A stretch of DNA of 64,000 nucleotides, from assembly GCA_947650285.1 (NCBI GenBank), contig CANTFL010000363.1:1-64000 (forward strand). Reading direction: 5' to 3'. Below the pieces are notes generated by a model. The model did no database searches and was not told where the DNA came from. It saw nothing but the letters and a program-made list of their open reading frames with translations. Made by a program: the position numbers and the translations under genes. This document shows, piece by piece, positions 1-9,296 of the stretch. Position 1 is the stretch's first letter, and every line of letters starts with the position of its first letter. This DNA comes from Hyaloperonospora brassicae (lineage: Eukaryota > Oomycota > Peronosporomycetes > Peronosporales > Peronosporaceae).

Positions 1-2263
1 ACATCAACAACACGCGCGGTAAGTAATCGCTATGATTAATAAAAGTAACCATCCTTTATCAATCACTGCGAATGCATGCCACCATCAATTTCGTCGAAAA
101 AAGCTACGTTCCACAGCTTTGACGGGAATGCTGAGCACCGAAGCATTGCAGTTCGAAAACTATTACACTTTTTAAATTTTTTTGGGTATAAAATAGTATA
201 TTTTTATTTTTTAGAATTGTTTGAATATAACAAAGTCTTGATAATTCTGTTTTTGTTAATTATAATCATTTTTCAGGTAAAAAAAGCTGGAAAATTGGCG
301 ACACTATTTCAGTTTTATTTAAAAAATTACGTTTAAATTAAAAATTTTTTAATTAAGGTACTCTACCCGAAACATTAATTTATCAATTTATTAATTTAAT
401 ATAGAAAAAAACAAAAATAAAAAATTCCAGAATTTATCTTTGCATGAATTTTGGCCTCCAACATCCCCTCGATCAGCATATGCTGACCATGCCTTGACCG
501 AACCACGTTTTGAAGCTTACGGTAAGCGATAATTTCCAAGAAACGTAACAGAAAGCAATGGGACCCGGAGCGTCAATCCCGGAAGCTACGTTGCCTTCTT
601 CAGGCAGCATGTTTGTGTTATAGCACGCGTTGCCTTGCACATTGCGTCTTCCTATATTCTTCACGCGCGTCTGTTCCACTATTTACGGCATCCTCGAAGC
701 TCTGTGCCCGCAGCCGCAGCAATAATCGCTCGGGCAGCATCAGTGGCTTCCATATGTTAAACGGTGGAAGCAGTGCTCGCGGTCGCATCGACACGCGCTC
801 GAGCAGTTGCTGTAGGACGAACACGCACACGAATAAAAAGCCGTAGTTCCAGCGTCGACACTGGCAGCAACGACCATGGCACTGGCAAGCACGCGAGCAC
901 ATTCATCTTGGCCAGTTATGGTTTTCTCGCAAGACGTCATGTTAGTATCAGATGGCGCCGCAGCTTCCTTCGCGGGTGACTCCTGCTGCACGGATCTCTC
1001 GCTTGCGTATTTGCCTCCGTACCAATGTCTTGACCGTTCTGTGCCCCCAGCGCTAGTTTTGCCTCAAATTTATGCTGGACCTAGAGCAGATCTTGCGTGT
1101 CCGTCTGAAGCTGCTGCTCGAATCTTGCAATTGTTGCCCCAGCTGTTTCGGCGTGTTTCCGGAGCGCCGGTGCTTCGCTCTCCATCTTAAGCCGTGACTC
1201 GATTGCTTCGCCGCGCTCTCTATCTGCTGACCGCACCAGGTCTGCTTGCAGTGCACTGATGTGCGTCAGTGCAACTGCTTGCTTCTGTAGCACATGTTTC
1301 GCACGCTGGAGCTTCCTCTACGCATGCATATTGAATTGTAAGTGCTCTGCGTACAAGTCGCCGTAGTGTAAATTGTGAAGCGGAAAGCCAAATGGAACAT
1401 GACATAGAACACGTGGGGCGGCGGCGTAGTGGATATAAAATAGGTTTATTCATCAACGTAAAGCAAAGTGAGTATAAAAAAATAATAAATAAATAAATGT
1501 GAGAGAAGCGACCTGAGACGCGGCGGCGAGACAAGTTTAAATGACGTAACATCGCTAAAATAATCGGGTGCGCTGAAGGCAGAAATTTGAATCACGCATG
1601 TTTTTTTACAGAAGATCAATAGAAAAGATCAATATTGCGATAAGTTGAACAGTGTAAGTAGTTGTTTTTGTGGTTGGGGTATAAAAGTGGTGACGTGTAT
1701 TTTATAGTAATTATGGACGGCCCGGCAGAAATATTCTTGCAGCCAGCCATCATTCCACTGTGTTTTTCGTTGTGTCGAACGGCAATTGATAATACTTTAA
1801 CTGCTTATTAAAGAGCAAGCATTGACATGATGTTACAACTATGTGTTTACCTTCGACCTAACGCTATGTTCGGCGTTCCTCCCCAATGATAAGTCGTCAC
1901 AATGCTGCTACCACTATCCTGTATGGCTTCGAGCTCAATGGAACACTGTCACATCTACATAGGTCCTGCAATATAAATGCAGCTTCGATCGGCCGCCAGG
2001 GTTTCTAGTAGAACCTCGGAGTAGTGCCGCTGTTGTTACCGATATAATCAAATAGTCTCTTGGCTTTTTCTAAACTGTCATTGCAGCATTATCTGCGTTA
2101 TATCTCATCGGCATTAATAGACAGAAATAGATCGTAGATCTATTAAACATAAGTATGTAGTGTGTAGATTTATGGTTTATATAGTTTAGATCGTTTTGCT
2201 TAAGGTTAAGGGATGTTAAAGTATAAATATAAGGGTTTCAGGTATTGAATGTAAATCGTTTAG
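1..2263. other. Gene-poor subtelomere-like stretch
   Basis: AT-rich DNA at 1-420, then mixed-composition sequence. Only short frames without recognisable domains are present, apart from a coiled-coil scrap at 1081-1317. From about 2150 the sequence becomes loosely telomere-like (TTTATGG, TTTAG, GGTTAAGGG variants) before turning into the regular array at 2264, as expected of a degenerate subtelomere-to-telomere transition. I recognise no complete gene here. Confidence 0.5.
1081..1317 (-). pseudogene. Coiled-coil protein fragment
   Basis: A frame of about 78 codons between two stops, without a convincing start. The translation is rich in Leu, Gln, Glu, Ala and Arg with heptad-like spacing (for example LTHISALQADLV, then SRLKMESEAPALRKH and IARFEQQLQTD), predicting a long helix. 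No domain is recognised. Reading on toward lower coordinates on the same strand gives only broken frames, so this is probably the remains of a larger gene or of an antisense retroelement gene like those later in the window. That link is inference from composition only. Confidence 0.3.
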
Positions 2264-2728
2264 ATTTAGGGTTTAGGGTTTAGGGTTTAGGTTTAGGGTT
2301 TAGGGTTTAGGGTTTAGGGTTTAGGGTTTAGGGTTTAGGGTTTAGGGTTTAGGGTTTAGGGTTTAGGGTTTAGGGTTTAGGGTTTAGGGTTTAGGGTTTA
2401 GGGTTTAGGGTTTAGGGTTTAGGGTTTAGGGTTTAGGGTTTAGGGTTTAGGGTTTAGGGTTTAGGGTTTAGGGTTTAGGGTTTAGGGTTTAGGGTTTAGG
2501 GTTTAGGGTTTAGGGTTTAGGGTTTAGGGTTTAGGGTTTAGGGTTTAGGGTTTAGGGTTTAGGGTTTAGGGTTTAGGGTTTAGGGTTTAGGGTTTAGGGT
2601 TTAGGGTTTAGGGTTTAGGGTTTAGGGTTTAGGTTTAGGGTTTAGGGTTTAGGGTTTAGGGTTTAGGGTTTAGGGTTTAGGTTTAGGGTTTAGGGTTTAG
2701 GGTTTAGGGTTTAGGGTTTAGGGTTTAG
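2264..2728 (+). repeat. Interstitial telomere repeat array (TTTAGGG)n
   Basis: About 465 bp of almost perfect TTTAGGG heptamers on the + strand, roughly 66 copies, with three 6-bp TTTAGG variants near 2287, 2632 and 2679. TTTAGGG is the telomere unit reported for oomycetes and most plants. The G-rich strand runs 5' to 3' toward higher coordinates, so the array would cap DNA lying to its left (1-2263). Instead it ends in a partial unit TTTAG and is fused at 2729 to the interior of a retrotransposon. Confidence 0.95.
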
Positions 2729-2729
2729 C

Positions 2730-3449
2730 GACATCGATGAGGAAGATCACCTCAATAATAGCGACGACGCTATTATTGACTCGGATGATGATGACGATGC
2801 TGGTATATTCAGCATCGTCAACGATTATTCCAGCGAGGAAGAAGACAACCTCGCTGAAGAAGAGAATAATCTCTTAGCAGTGCGCACGAAGCGCACTGAA
2901 AGACAAAACAACTAGTCAGCAGAGAACTTCCTGCTGAATCGAGAGGTGGTAGTCCGTTCCGTTCAGTACTCCATCGCAAATGCGGTGGACCTCCAGAAAC
3001 GGAACGCAGACAAGAATGGAAGAGCAAATGTTCTTTCATTTAAAGTTAACGACCTAGTACTACTGTCTACGGTAAACTTACCTGGACACGTAGTCACTAG
3101 TGTCGGCAGTATTTTACTACTGCCGAAATACATTGGTCTCTTTCTTGTGTTGCATCGCAAGGGAAATGTATACACGATTGAGTTGCCTCGCAGGCGCACA
3201 CATTCTATGTTTTACGTGGGGAGGCTCAGGCCATACTGTCAGTACGAGCCTTCTTCTCCCGATGAAGATAGCCCCCACGCTCAAGAACCTCCATCAGGTT
3301 CTTTCGTTCGCGCGCCAGACGATCCGTCTGGTCGCGTATTTGAGAGACCTCGGAACTCAACCGAGATATCTCCTCGCGAGCTGTCGCCAGCTCGCCAACG
3401 AGGAGGCGGATGTTGCGCTCGACCTGCAGCTGCGAGACCGCATACTTAG
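2730..3449 (+). pseudogene. Integrase acidic insert and C-terminal domain (copy A)
   Basis: This reads in one frame from the telomere junction. A Asp/Glu-rich stretch (DIDEEDH, DSDDDDD, SSEEEDN) is followed by a TAG stop at 2913-2915, then the integrase C-terminal SH3-like domain typical of Ty3 elements: FKVNDLVLLSTVNL, LPKYIGLFLVLHR, YTIELPRRR and FYVGRLRPY. A Pro/Ser/Arg-rich linker follows and ends at a TAG at 3447. The catalytic core is missing because the element is truncated. The same frame resumes as the chromodomain at 3561. The coiled-coil part of the antisense gene lies opposite the linker. Confidence 0.85.
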
Positions 3450-4833
3450 CGCGGTGCTTCGCATGCTCTGTCTCATGTTCCTTGCGGCTCTTCCGCACGG
3501 TATCAGTCAGGTCGTAACGCCTGTTCCTCTCGTGCGTCAAATCATCGCGCAATTCGTCGATTGCGCGATCTATCTCGTAAGGGTCGAGATGGTGGGCCTG
3601 GGGTTCTGGAGGAGGTCTTTCATCCTCAACCACATCCTTTGGTGGATGCTTACGGTGATCAACGCTTTCTGGTGGAGCGTATCTTGAATCACCGTGACGA
3701 TTCAGGATCAAGGACGAGCAACCTCGTCCAGTGGCGGGGGTATCCACCCTCTTGGAACAGCTGGGAGCCCCGCTCCCAGCTGATGATGGATGTGCCTGGT
3801 CTCGTCCGCCAGTATGACGAGACCCATCCGATGAGTCCTCGGGCCCATCGGTAAACACGCGCTTTTGGCGCTTGTAGACGGATTGCAAGTTTGCAATCGC
3901 GTCACGCGTCTCCTCCGAGATGTGTGCCCTTCCTCAGGGCGAACTTAGGGAATTCACGTCCCTATGTGCACGCTGCGAGTTGTCAACAACACTCGCACAA
4001 GGGTCCCCCCATGTGAGGCAAGGAACGCCTGCCTCACTCGACAAACAGTGCAACCGGTACCTGGCACCGGTTGGTGTTCGCTTTTCGAACCTGAGGCGTG
4101 TCGCCTCAAGTTTCTTGTGCCACCCTTCTCGTCCAAAATTCTTTACGTTTTGGACCAACGCGTTCCACGCAGCCAAAAGCGAGGCTTTGTCACGCTTTTG
4201 GTTGCTGTTGTACCATCGATGTCTAAGGAAGACATCGAGATAAAAGTCTTCCTCAGTGCGAAAGTTGCTCGCGCTGGGACTCAAGCCGTGAAGCTCAGTC
4301 GCATCGAATAAGGGTATTCGATGGTGTTGGCTTGTCTCGTGAGACAAGCCATTGATGAGCCATTCGGGCAAACGCCACGGCTTCAGCTCATCACGCTTTA
4401 CAGTGGTATCTTTGTTGTTACCACGGCTTCCAGATTGACGATGGCTTACACCATCGTCATCACGCTCGTGCGAAGAAGTACGAGCCGGCGGTGGTAAGGA
4501 ATAATATTCCTCACCACCGTGATCATCGTCATCACTGCCGAACAGACTGTGATGCAAATCACGAGTCCGTTCGTTCGGCAGTGGCCTTGGGGAATACTGA
4601 GGCGTCGCCGGTGAGCGAGACGCCTCTGGAGGATTGCCCGAGTCAGACACGTCTAAATCGCCCGAGTAGATGACCTCAACGTCGAGGTCATCATGCGTGC
4701 GCGGTGCTGTACCGCGTGCACCTGCAGCACCTGTCGCTGCAGGCGAAGAAGGAGCATCAGACGACGAATCGTCTGCGACAGAGGCTGGCACAGCAGCGGG
4801 CTGTGCGTGTCTTGAGTCACCCCGCATAGACAT
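3226..4833 (-). CDS. Antisense accessory gene of Ty3 copy A, interrupted by one TGA
   Basis: Opposite to pol. It starts with ATG at 4833, 133 bp inside the 3' LTR, and runs toward pol. Codons 1-299 reach a TGA at 3934-3936. The same frame then continues without another stop to 3226, about 535 codons in all. The N-terminal third is Ser/Pro/Asp-rich and low complexity. Residues about 150-270 look globular and Trp-rich (WRLPEWLINGL, RHRWYNSNQKRD, WNALVQNVKNF). The part after the TGA ends in a strongly heptad-patterned coiled coil (ATAREEISRLSSEV, RDQTDRLARERKNLMEVLE) that lies opposite the integrase-chromodomain linker. No homologue is recognised, and the function is unknown. Identical lesion and sequence in element 1. 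Confidence 0.7.
3561..3854 (+). pseudogene. Chromodomain at the end of pol (copy A)
   Basis: The C-terminal chromodomain of the pol polyprotein reads FLVERILNHRDD, then LVQWRGYPPSWNSWEP and a helix VPGLVRQYDETHP. Chromodomains on integrases of chromovirus-type Ty3 elements bind histone marks and steer integration. The aromatic WRGYP-W-WEP core is intact. The frame is the same as the integrase domain upstream, with one TAG stop in between. The copy in element 1 is identical over this stretch. Confidence 0.85.
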
Positions 4834-4951
4834 GTTAACTATGCGAGGTCAAGCGGAAAGTGAATGAAACGGACCCAACAAGTGCTCTCTGTCCCAATGG
4901 CACCCAACGGGTTACCGCCATAATTTTTGATAGTCACACGGTGACTATCAG

Positions 4952-4965
4952 TTAAGGGGGGGTGA
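4952..4965 (+). other. Polypurine tract (copy A)
   Basis: The tract AAGGGGGGGTGA sits immediately before the LTR start TGTAAC, the expected site for priming plus-strand DNA in an LTR element. The same G-run plus TGA precedes the 3' LTRs of element 1 (complement at 6934-6946) and element 2. Confidence 0.8.
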
Positions 4966-5358
4966 TGTAACGGGGCAGCCCGTTACATGGAATTGTCAGT
5001 TTAACGAAACAATGACAATAAAGAATGTTAAGTTGAATATTCTTTAAAAAATATCACCGAAGTGGTGATATTGAAGGGTCGACCAAAGAGTCTGTTCATT
5101 GGTTGATATCTTGATGATATCAACCCACCAATTGCCGCTAGACGCGCGCAATGAGTGGTGACGAGACGTCACCATACACTCAGTTAAATTAGCATAATTA
5201 AGTTAAGTCAAACAGAGAGACAGTAGTTAAAAGACTTAATTATATTAATATAACAGTTTTACTTTTTCCTTATCTACGCTTCCTCGTTTGCCTCGTGTAC
5301 GTCTGTCGGGGCACCGATACCCTTGCGTTAAGTTCACGCAAGGGTGTGCCCCGTTATA
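4966..5358 (+). repeat. 3' LTR of copy A
   Basis: A 393-bp LTR starting TGTAACGGGG and ending CCCCGTTATA; the expected CA end has mutated to TA. It is near-identical to 6543-6933 and similar to 14124-14516. It opens with a 9-bp inverted repeat (TGTAACGGG, 4 nt, CCCGTTACA) and carries a second hairpin near its end (ACCCTTGCGT / ACGCAAGGGT). Confidence 0.92.
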
Positions 5359-6542
5359 TAGACTCATGGTCGACGTATTCGTGGGCTGACTACCCATAGA
5401 TTATATACATCCGCGAGAGCTTTTAAAGCCACGTAAATATGACAAACGACGGCCCTAAGAACTGGTGCACCTCCAGCTCCAGCGCATTTGGGTATCAACT
5501 AGTATATGTGCTCTTCCCACAGTCGGTGAAAAAGCGCACCAGCAGGCCAATCTATGGCGCTGGAGACTGGCAATCCTGTCAAGTTCACGTGACATTGCCA
5601 TTGGTACGCAGCTTTAAATTCACTGGCATTTTCGTTCACGGAATTCTCCTTTCCTGGATCATGTAAAGGCCTGGGCGCACACATCGAATGGCCGCGTCAA
5701 AGGAATTCGATACGACCTAAGTCTCGAAAAGTCGAACATCATCGTCGTGGAGGAAGCATTTATTGTCATTCATTGGATGTAGCTGAGGATACGATACCAG
5801 ATCAGCCGACGGCGGTCGACTGTCAACTGCTTTAAGAAAGACAACTGAAACATTATACAATATTCACGACACATACACGATTGCAAGGCATGCTATAGAA
5901 AGTGCCCGACATCATCGCAAACGACATGCTCTTCTGGTATAATAGAAACAACCGTTTCGGTATTATATTAGATGATAGAGGCACGTCAACCCCGCTGAAT
6001 GGTAAACTACAAGTTGCAGCGCGAAGTAGCGGCTGGCAAAACGCCACCCTACAACCGACATCGGCTACATTGTGAACGCACGGCCACGAGCTTATAGACT
6101 AGATTTGGTTCAGTTATCGCGTCGCGACAAAACAATTAAATATCCATAATCATAGGCGTGCACTCGATCCATATGGTGGCAAGTAGCAGTGCTGTAACAA
6201 AGTGACGAAAACATTGGAATTCAACTTTGGATCCTACCCGTGTGCCTAAGCCTGCATGACATAGCTTGTTTGTAATTGGACCAGTCAACGGTAGAAGATA
6301 CACCCATTGCACGGATTTCATGCGCATAGCGCCAGCCGAAGGGCGCCAAAACTAGAAAGTGTTGAATTTTGACATCCTAGTCGGGATTATCCCGACAAAA
6401 CGAAGGACTACGTCGCCGTCTGGAAGCGTTTGTGGCATATTCTTATCCGTGCTTGTCTTACCTGTTTATGGGTCCAACGAAACAGGGCCACGTTATTACA
6501 TAAACGCGCTGCGATCGCCGGTTGCGTGGGACAAGGGTTTAC
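5359..6542. other. Unassigned spacer between two tail-to-tail elements
   Basis: 1.18 kb of unique sequence between the outer LTR ends. Frames are short and none shows a convincing domain. A weak integrase-linker-like stretch around 5830-5930 is not enough to call. It is probably older host or relic repeat DNA that received both insertions. Confidence 0.4.
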
Positions 6543-6933
6543 TGTAACGGGGCACACCCTTGCGTGAACTTAACGCAAGGGTTTGGGTGCCCCGACAGAC
6601 GTACACGAGGCAAACGAGGAAGCGTAGATAAGGAAAAAGTAAAACTGTTATATTAATATAATTAAGTCTTTTAACTACTGTCTCTCTGTTTGACTTAACT
6701 TAATTATGCTAATTTAACTGAGTGTATGGTGACGTCTCGTCACCACTGATTGCGCGCGTCTAGCGGCAATTGGTGGGTTGATATCATCAAGATATCAACC
6801 AATGAACAGACTCTTTGGTCGACCCTTCAATATCACCACTTCGGTGATATTCTTTAAAGAATATTCAACTTAACATTCTTTATTGTTACTTTCCTTAAAG
6901 TGACAATTCCATGTAACGGGCTGCCCCGTTACA
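6543..6933 (-). repeat. 3' LTR of element 1
   Basis: 391 bp, TGTAACGGGG to CCCCGTTACA on the + strand. It pairs with 14124-14516 and is nearly identical to the copy A LTR. The complement of the polypurine tract follows at 6934-6946. Confidence 0.93.
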
Positions 6934-7064
6934 TCACCCCCCTTAACTGATAGTCACCGTGTGACTATCAAAAATTATGGCGGTAACCCGTTGGGTGCCA
7001 TTGGGACAGAGAGCACTTGTTGGGTCCGTTTCATTCACTTTCCGCTTGACCTCGCATAGTTAAC

Positions 7065-8672
7065 ATGTCTATGCGGGGTGACTCAAGACACGCACAGCCC
7101 GCTGCTGTGCCAGCCTCTGTCGCAGACGATTCGTCGTCTGATGCTCCTTCTTCGCCTGCAGCGACAGGTGCTGCAGGTGCACGCGGTACAGCACCGCGCA
7201 CGCATGATGACCTCGACGTTGAGGTCATCTACTCGGGCGATTTAGACGTGTCTGACTCGGGCAATCCTCCAGAGGCGTCTCGCTCACCGGCGACGCCTCA
7301 GTATTCGCCAAGGCCACTGCCGAACGAACGGACTCGTGATTTGCATCACAGTCTGTTCGGCAGTGATGACGATGATCACGGTGGTGAGGAATATTATTCC
7401 TTACCACCGCCGGCTCGTACTTCTTCGCACGAGCGTGATGACGATGGTGTAAGCCATCGTCAATCTGGAAGCCGTGGTAACAACAAAGATACCACTGTAA
7501 AGCGTGATGAGCTGAAGCCGTGGCGTTTGCCCGAATGGCTCATCAATGGCTTGTCTCACGAGACAAGCCAACACCATCGAATACCCTTATTCGATGCGAC
7601 TGAGCTTCACGGCTTGAGCCCCAGCGCGAGCAACTTTCGCGCTGAGGAAGACTTTTATCTCGATGTCTTCCTTAGACATCGATGGTACAACAGCAACCAA
7701 AAGCGTGACAAAGCCTCGCTTTTGGCTGCGTGGAACGCGTTGGTCCAAAACGTAAAGAATTTTGGACGAGAAGGGTGGCACAAGAAACTTGAGGCGACAC
7801 GCCTCAGGTTCGAAAAGCGAACACCAACCGGTGCCAGGTACCGGTTGCACTGTTTGTCGAGTGAGGCAGGCGTTCCTTGCCTCACATGGGGGGACCCTTG
7901 TGCGAGTGTTGTTGACAACTCGCAGCGTGCACATAGGGACGTGAATTCCCTAAGTTCGCCCTGAGGAAGGGCACACATCTCGGAGGAGACGCGTGACGCG
8001 ATTGCAAACTTGCAATCCGTCTACAAGCGCCAAAAGCGCGTGTTTACCGATGGGCCCGAGGACTCATCGGATGGGTCTCGTCATACTGGCGGACGAGACC
8101 AGGCACATCCATCATCAGCTGGGAGCGGGGCTCCCAGCTGTTCCAAGAGGGTGGATACCCCCGCCACTGGACGAGGTTGCTCGTCCTTGATCCTGAATCG
8201 TCACGGTGATTCAAGATACGCTCCACCAGAAAGCGTTGATCACCGTAAGCATCCACCAAAGGATGTGGTTGAGGATGAAAGACCTCCTCCAGAACCCCAG
8301 GCCCACCATCTCGACCCTTACGAGATAGATCGCGCAATCGACGAATTGCGCGATGATTTGACGCACGAGAGGAACAGGCGTTACGACCTGACTGATACCG
8401 TGCGGAAGAGCCGCAAGGAACATGAGACAGAGCATGCGAAGCACCGCGCTAAGTATGCGGTCTCGCAGCTGCAGGTCGAGCGCAACATCCGCCTCCTCGT
8501 TGGCGAGCTGGCGACAGCTCGCGAGGAGATATCTCGGTTGAGTTCCGAGGTCTCTCAAATACGCGACCAGACGGATCGTCTGGCGCGCGAACGAAAGAAC
8601 CTGATGGAGGTTCTTGAGCGTGGGGGCTATCTTCATCGGGAGAAGAAGGCTCGTACTGACAGTATGGCCTGA
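7065..8672 (+). CDS. Antisense accessory gene of element 1, interrupted by one TGA
   Basis: Strand opposite to gag-pol. ATG at 7065, 131 bp inside the 3' LTR. Residues 1-140 are low complexity (Ser, Pro, Asp, Ala), with an acidic stretch GSDDDDHGGEEYY. Residues about 150-270 form a conserved-looking Trp-rich region (WRLPEWLINGL; WYNSNQKRDKASLLAAWNAL). A TGA at 7962-7964 interrupts it. The same frame then continues with coding character (EETRDAIANLQSVYKRQKR) to a TGA at 8670. The last 110 residues are a predicted coiled coil lying antisense to the integrase linker and chromodomain. It could be a stop-readthrough product, two proteins, or a shared inactivating mutation. No family is recognised. 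The neighbouring LTR could supply its promoter on the reverse strand, which is inference. Confidence 0.72.
8044..8337 (-). pseudogene. Chromodomain at the end of pol (element 1)
   Basis: Identical over this stretch to the copy A domain: FLVERILNHRDD, LVQWRGYPPSWNSWEP, VPGLVRQYDETHP. It is the last sense-strand domain; beyond it toward the 3' LTR only the antisense gene has a long open frame. It is in frame with the integrase C-terminal domain but separated from it by a TAG at 8449. Confidence 0.85.
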
Positions 8673-9258
8673 GCCTCCCCACGTAAAACATAGAATGTGT
8701 GCGCCTGCGAGGCAACTCAATCGTGTATACATTTCCCTTGCGATGCAACACAAGAAAGAGACCAATGTATTTCGGCAGTAGTAAAATACTGCCGACACTA
8801 GTGACTACGTGTCCAGGTAAGTTTACCGTAGACAGTAGTACTAGGTCGTTAACTTTAAATGAAAGAACATTTGCTCTTCCATTCTTGTCTGCGTTCCGTT
8901 TCTGGAGGTCCACCGCATTTGCGATGGAGTACTGAACGGAACGGACTACCGCCTCTCGATTCAGCAGGAAGTTCTCTGCTGACTAGTTGTTTTGTCTTTC
9001 AGTGCGCTTCGTGCGCACTGCTAAGAGATTATTCTCTTCTTCAGCGAGGTTGTCTTCTTCCTCGCTGGAATAATCGTTGACGATGCTGAATATACCAGCA
9101 TCGTCATCATCATCCGAGTCAATAATAGCGTCGTCGCTATTATTGAGGTGATCTTCCTCATCGATGTCGACCTAATCGACATCGGCATCATACGTGACGA
9201 CGTTAGCGTCGACACGTGATGAGCAAGAGCCAAAACGGTTTTTGATCGAGCGAGTCCC
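8449..9258 (-). pseudogene. Integrase acidic insert plus C-terminal domain (element 1)
   Basis: Reads in a different frame from the catalytic core (9297-11003), so a frameshift lies near 9260-9297. It begins with a Gly/Arg/Ser stretch and passes through a long Asp/Glu-rich insert (DADVD, DIDEEDH, DSDDDDD, EEEDNLAEEEN) with TAG stops at 9172 and near 8985. It then continues as the SH3-like C-terminal domain (FKVNDLVLLSTVNL; FYVGRLRPY) and a Pro/Arg linker ending at TAG 8449. The acidic insert lies where other Ty3 integrases usually have a basic linker, which is unusual. Confidence 0.8.
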
Positions 9259-9296
9259 TCCCCCCTTATCTAAGAGTCATACTCTAGAAGGGCGGG

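Larger units (their letters stand above)
2729..5358 (+). mobile_element. 5'-truncated Ty3/gypsy element (copy A)
   Basis: This is the 3' third of a chromodomain-bearing Ty3 element in + orientation: integrase C-terminal domain, chromodomain, an antisense gene, polypurine tract and 3' LTR. It is near-identical to the reverse complement of 6543-9169. The 299-codon antisense frames differ at one residue (Thr/Ala) and the 220-codon frames are identical. The 5' side is cut off at the telomere array at 2729, corresponding to base 9169 of element 1. The similarity stops exactly at the LTR end on the other side, which indicates two separate insertions of one young family. Confidence 0.88.

Noticed and set aside
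76..336. 86-codon frame near the left edge
   Set aside because: Very AT-rich, low complexity and with no domain; probably chance.
2264..2728. A true chromosome end inside the window
   Set aside because: Sequence continues on both sides, and the G-rich strand points into the retrotransposon, so at most it is a former end.
3100..3687. 195-codon + strand frame (and its mirror at 8211-8798)
   Set aside because: Overlaps the integrase frame and the antisense gene in a third phase, with unrelated hydrophobic composition; a shadow.
5439..6547. Possible integrase-linker relic in the spacer
   Set aside because: Only a weak compositional resemblance around 5830-5930; too little to support a call.
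2729..9169. Fold-back inversion (breakage-fusion-bridge) next to the telomere array
   Set aside because: The inverted homology ends exactly at the two outer LTR termini, as expected from two separate insertions of one family; a fold-back would continue into or end within unrelated sequence.
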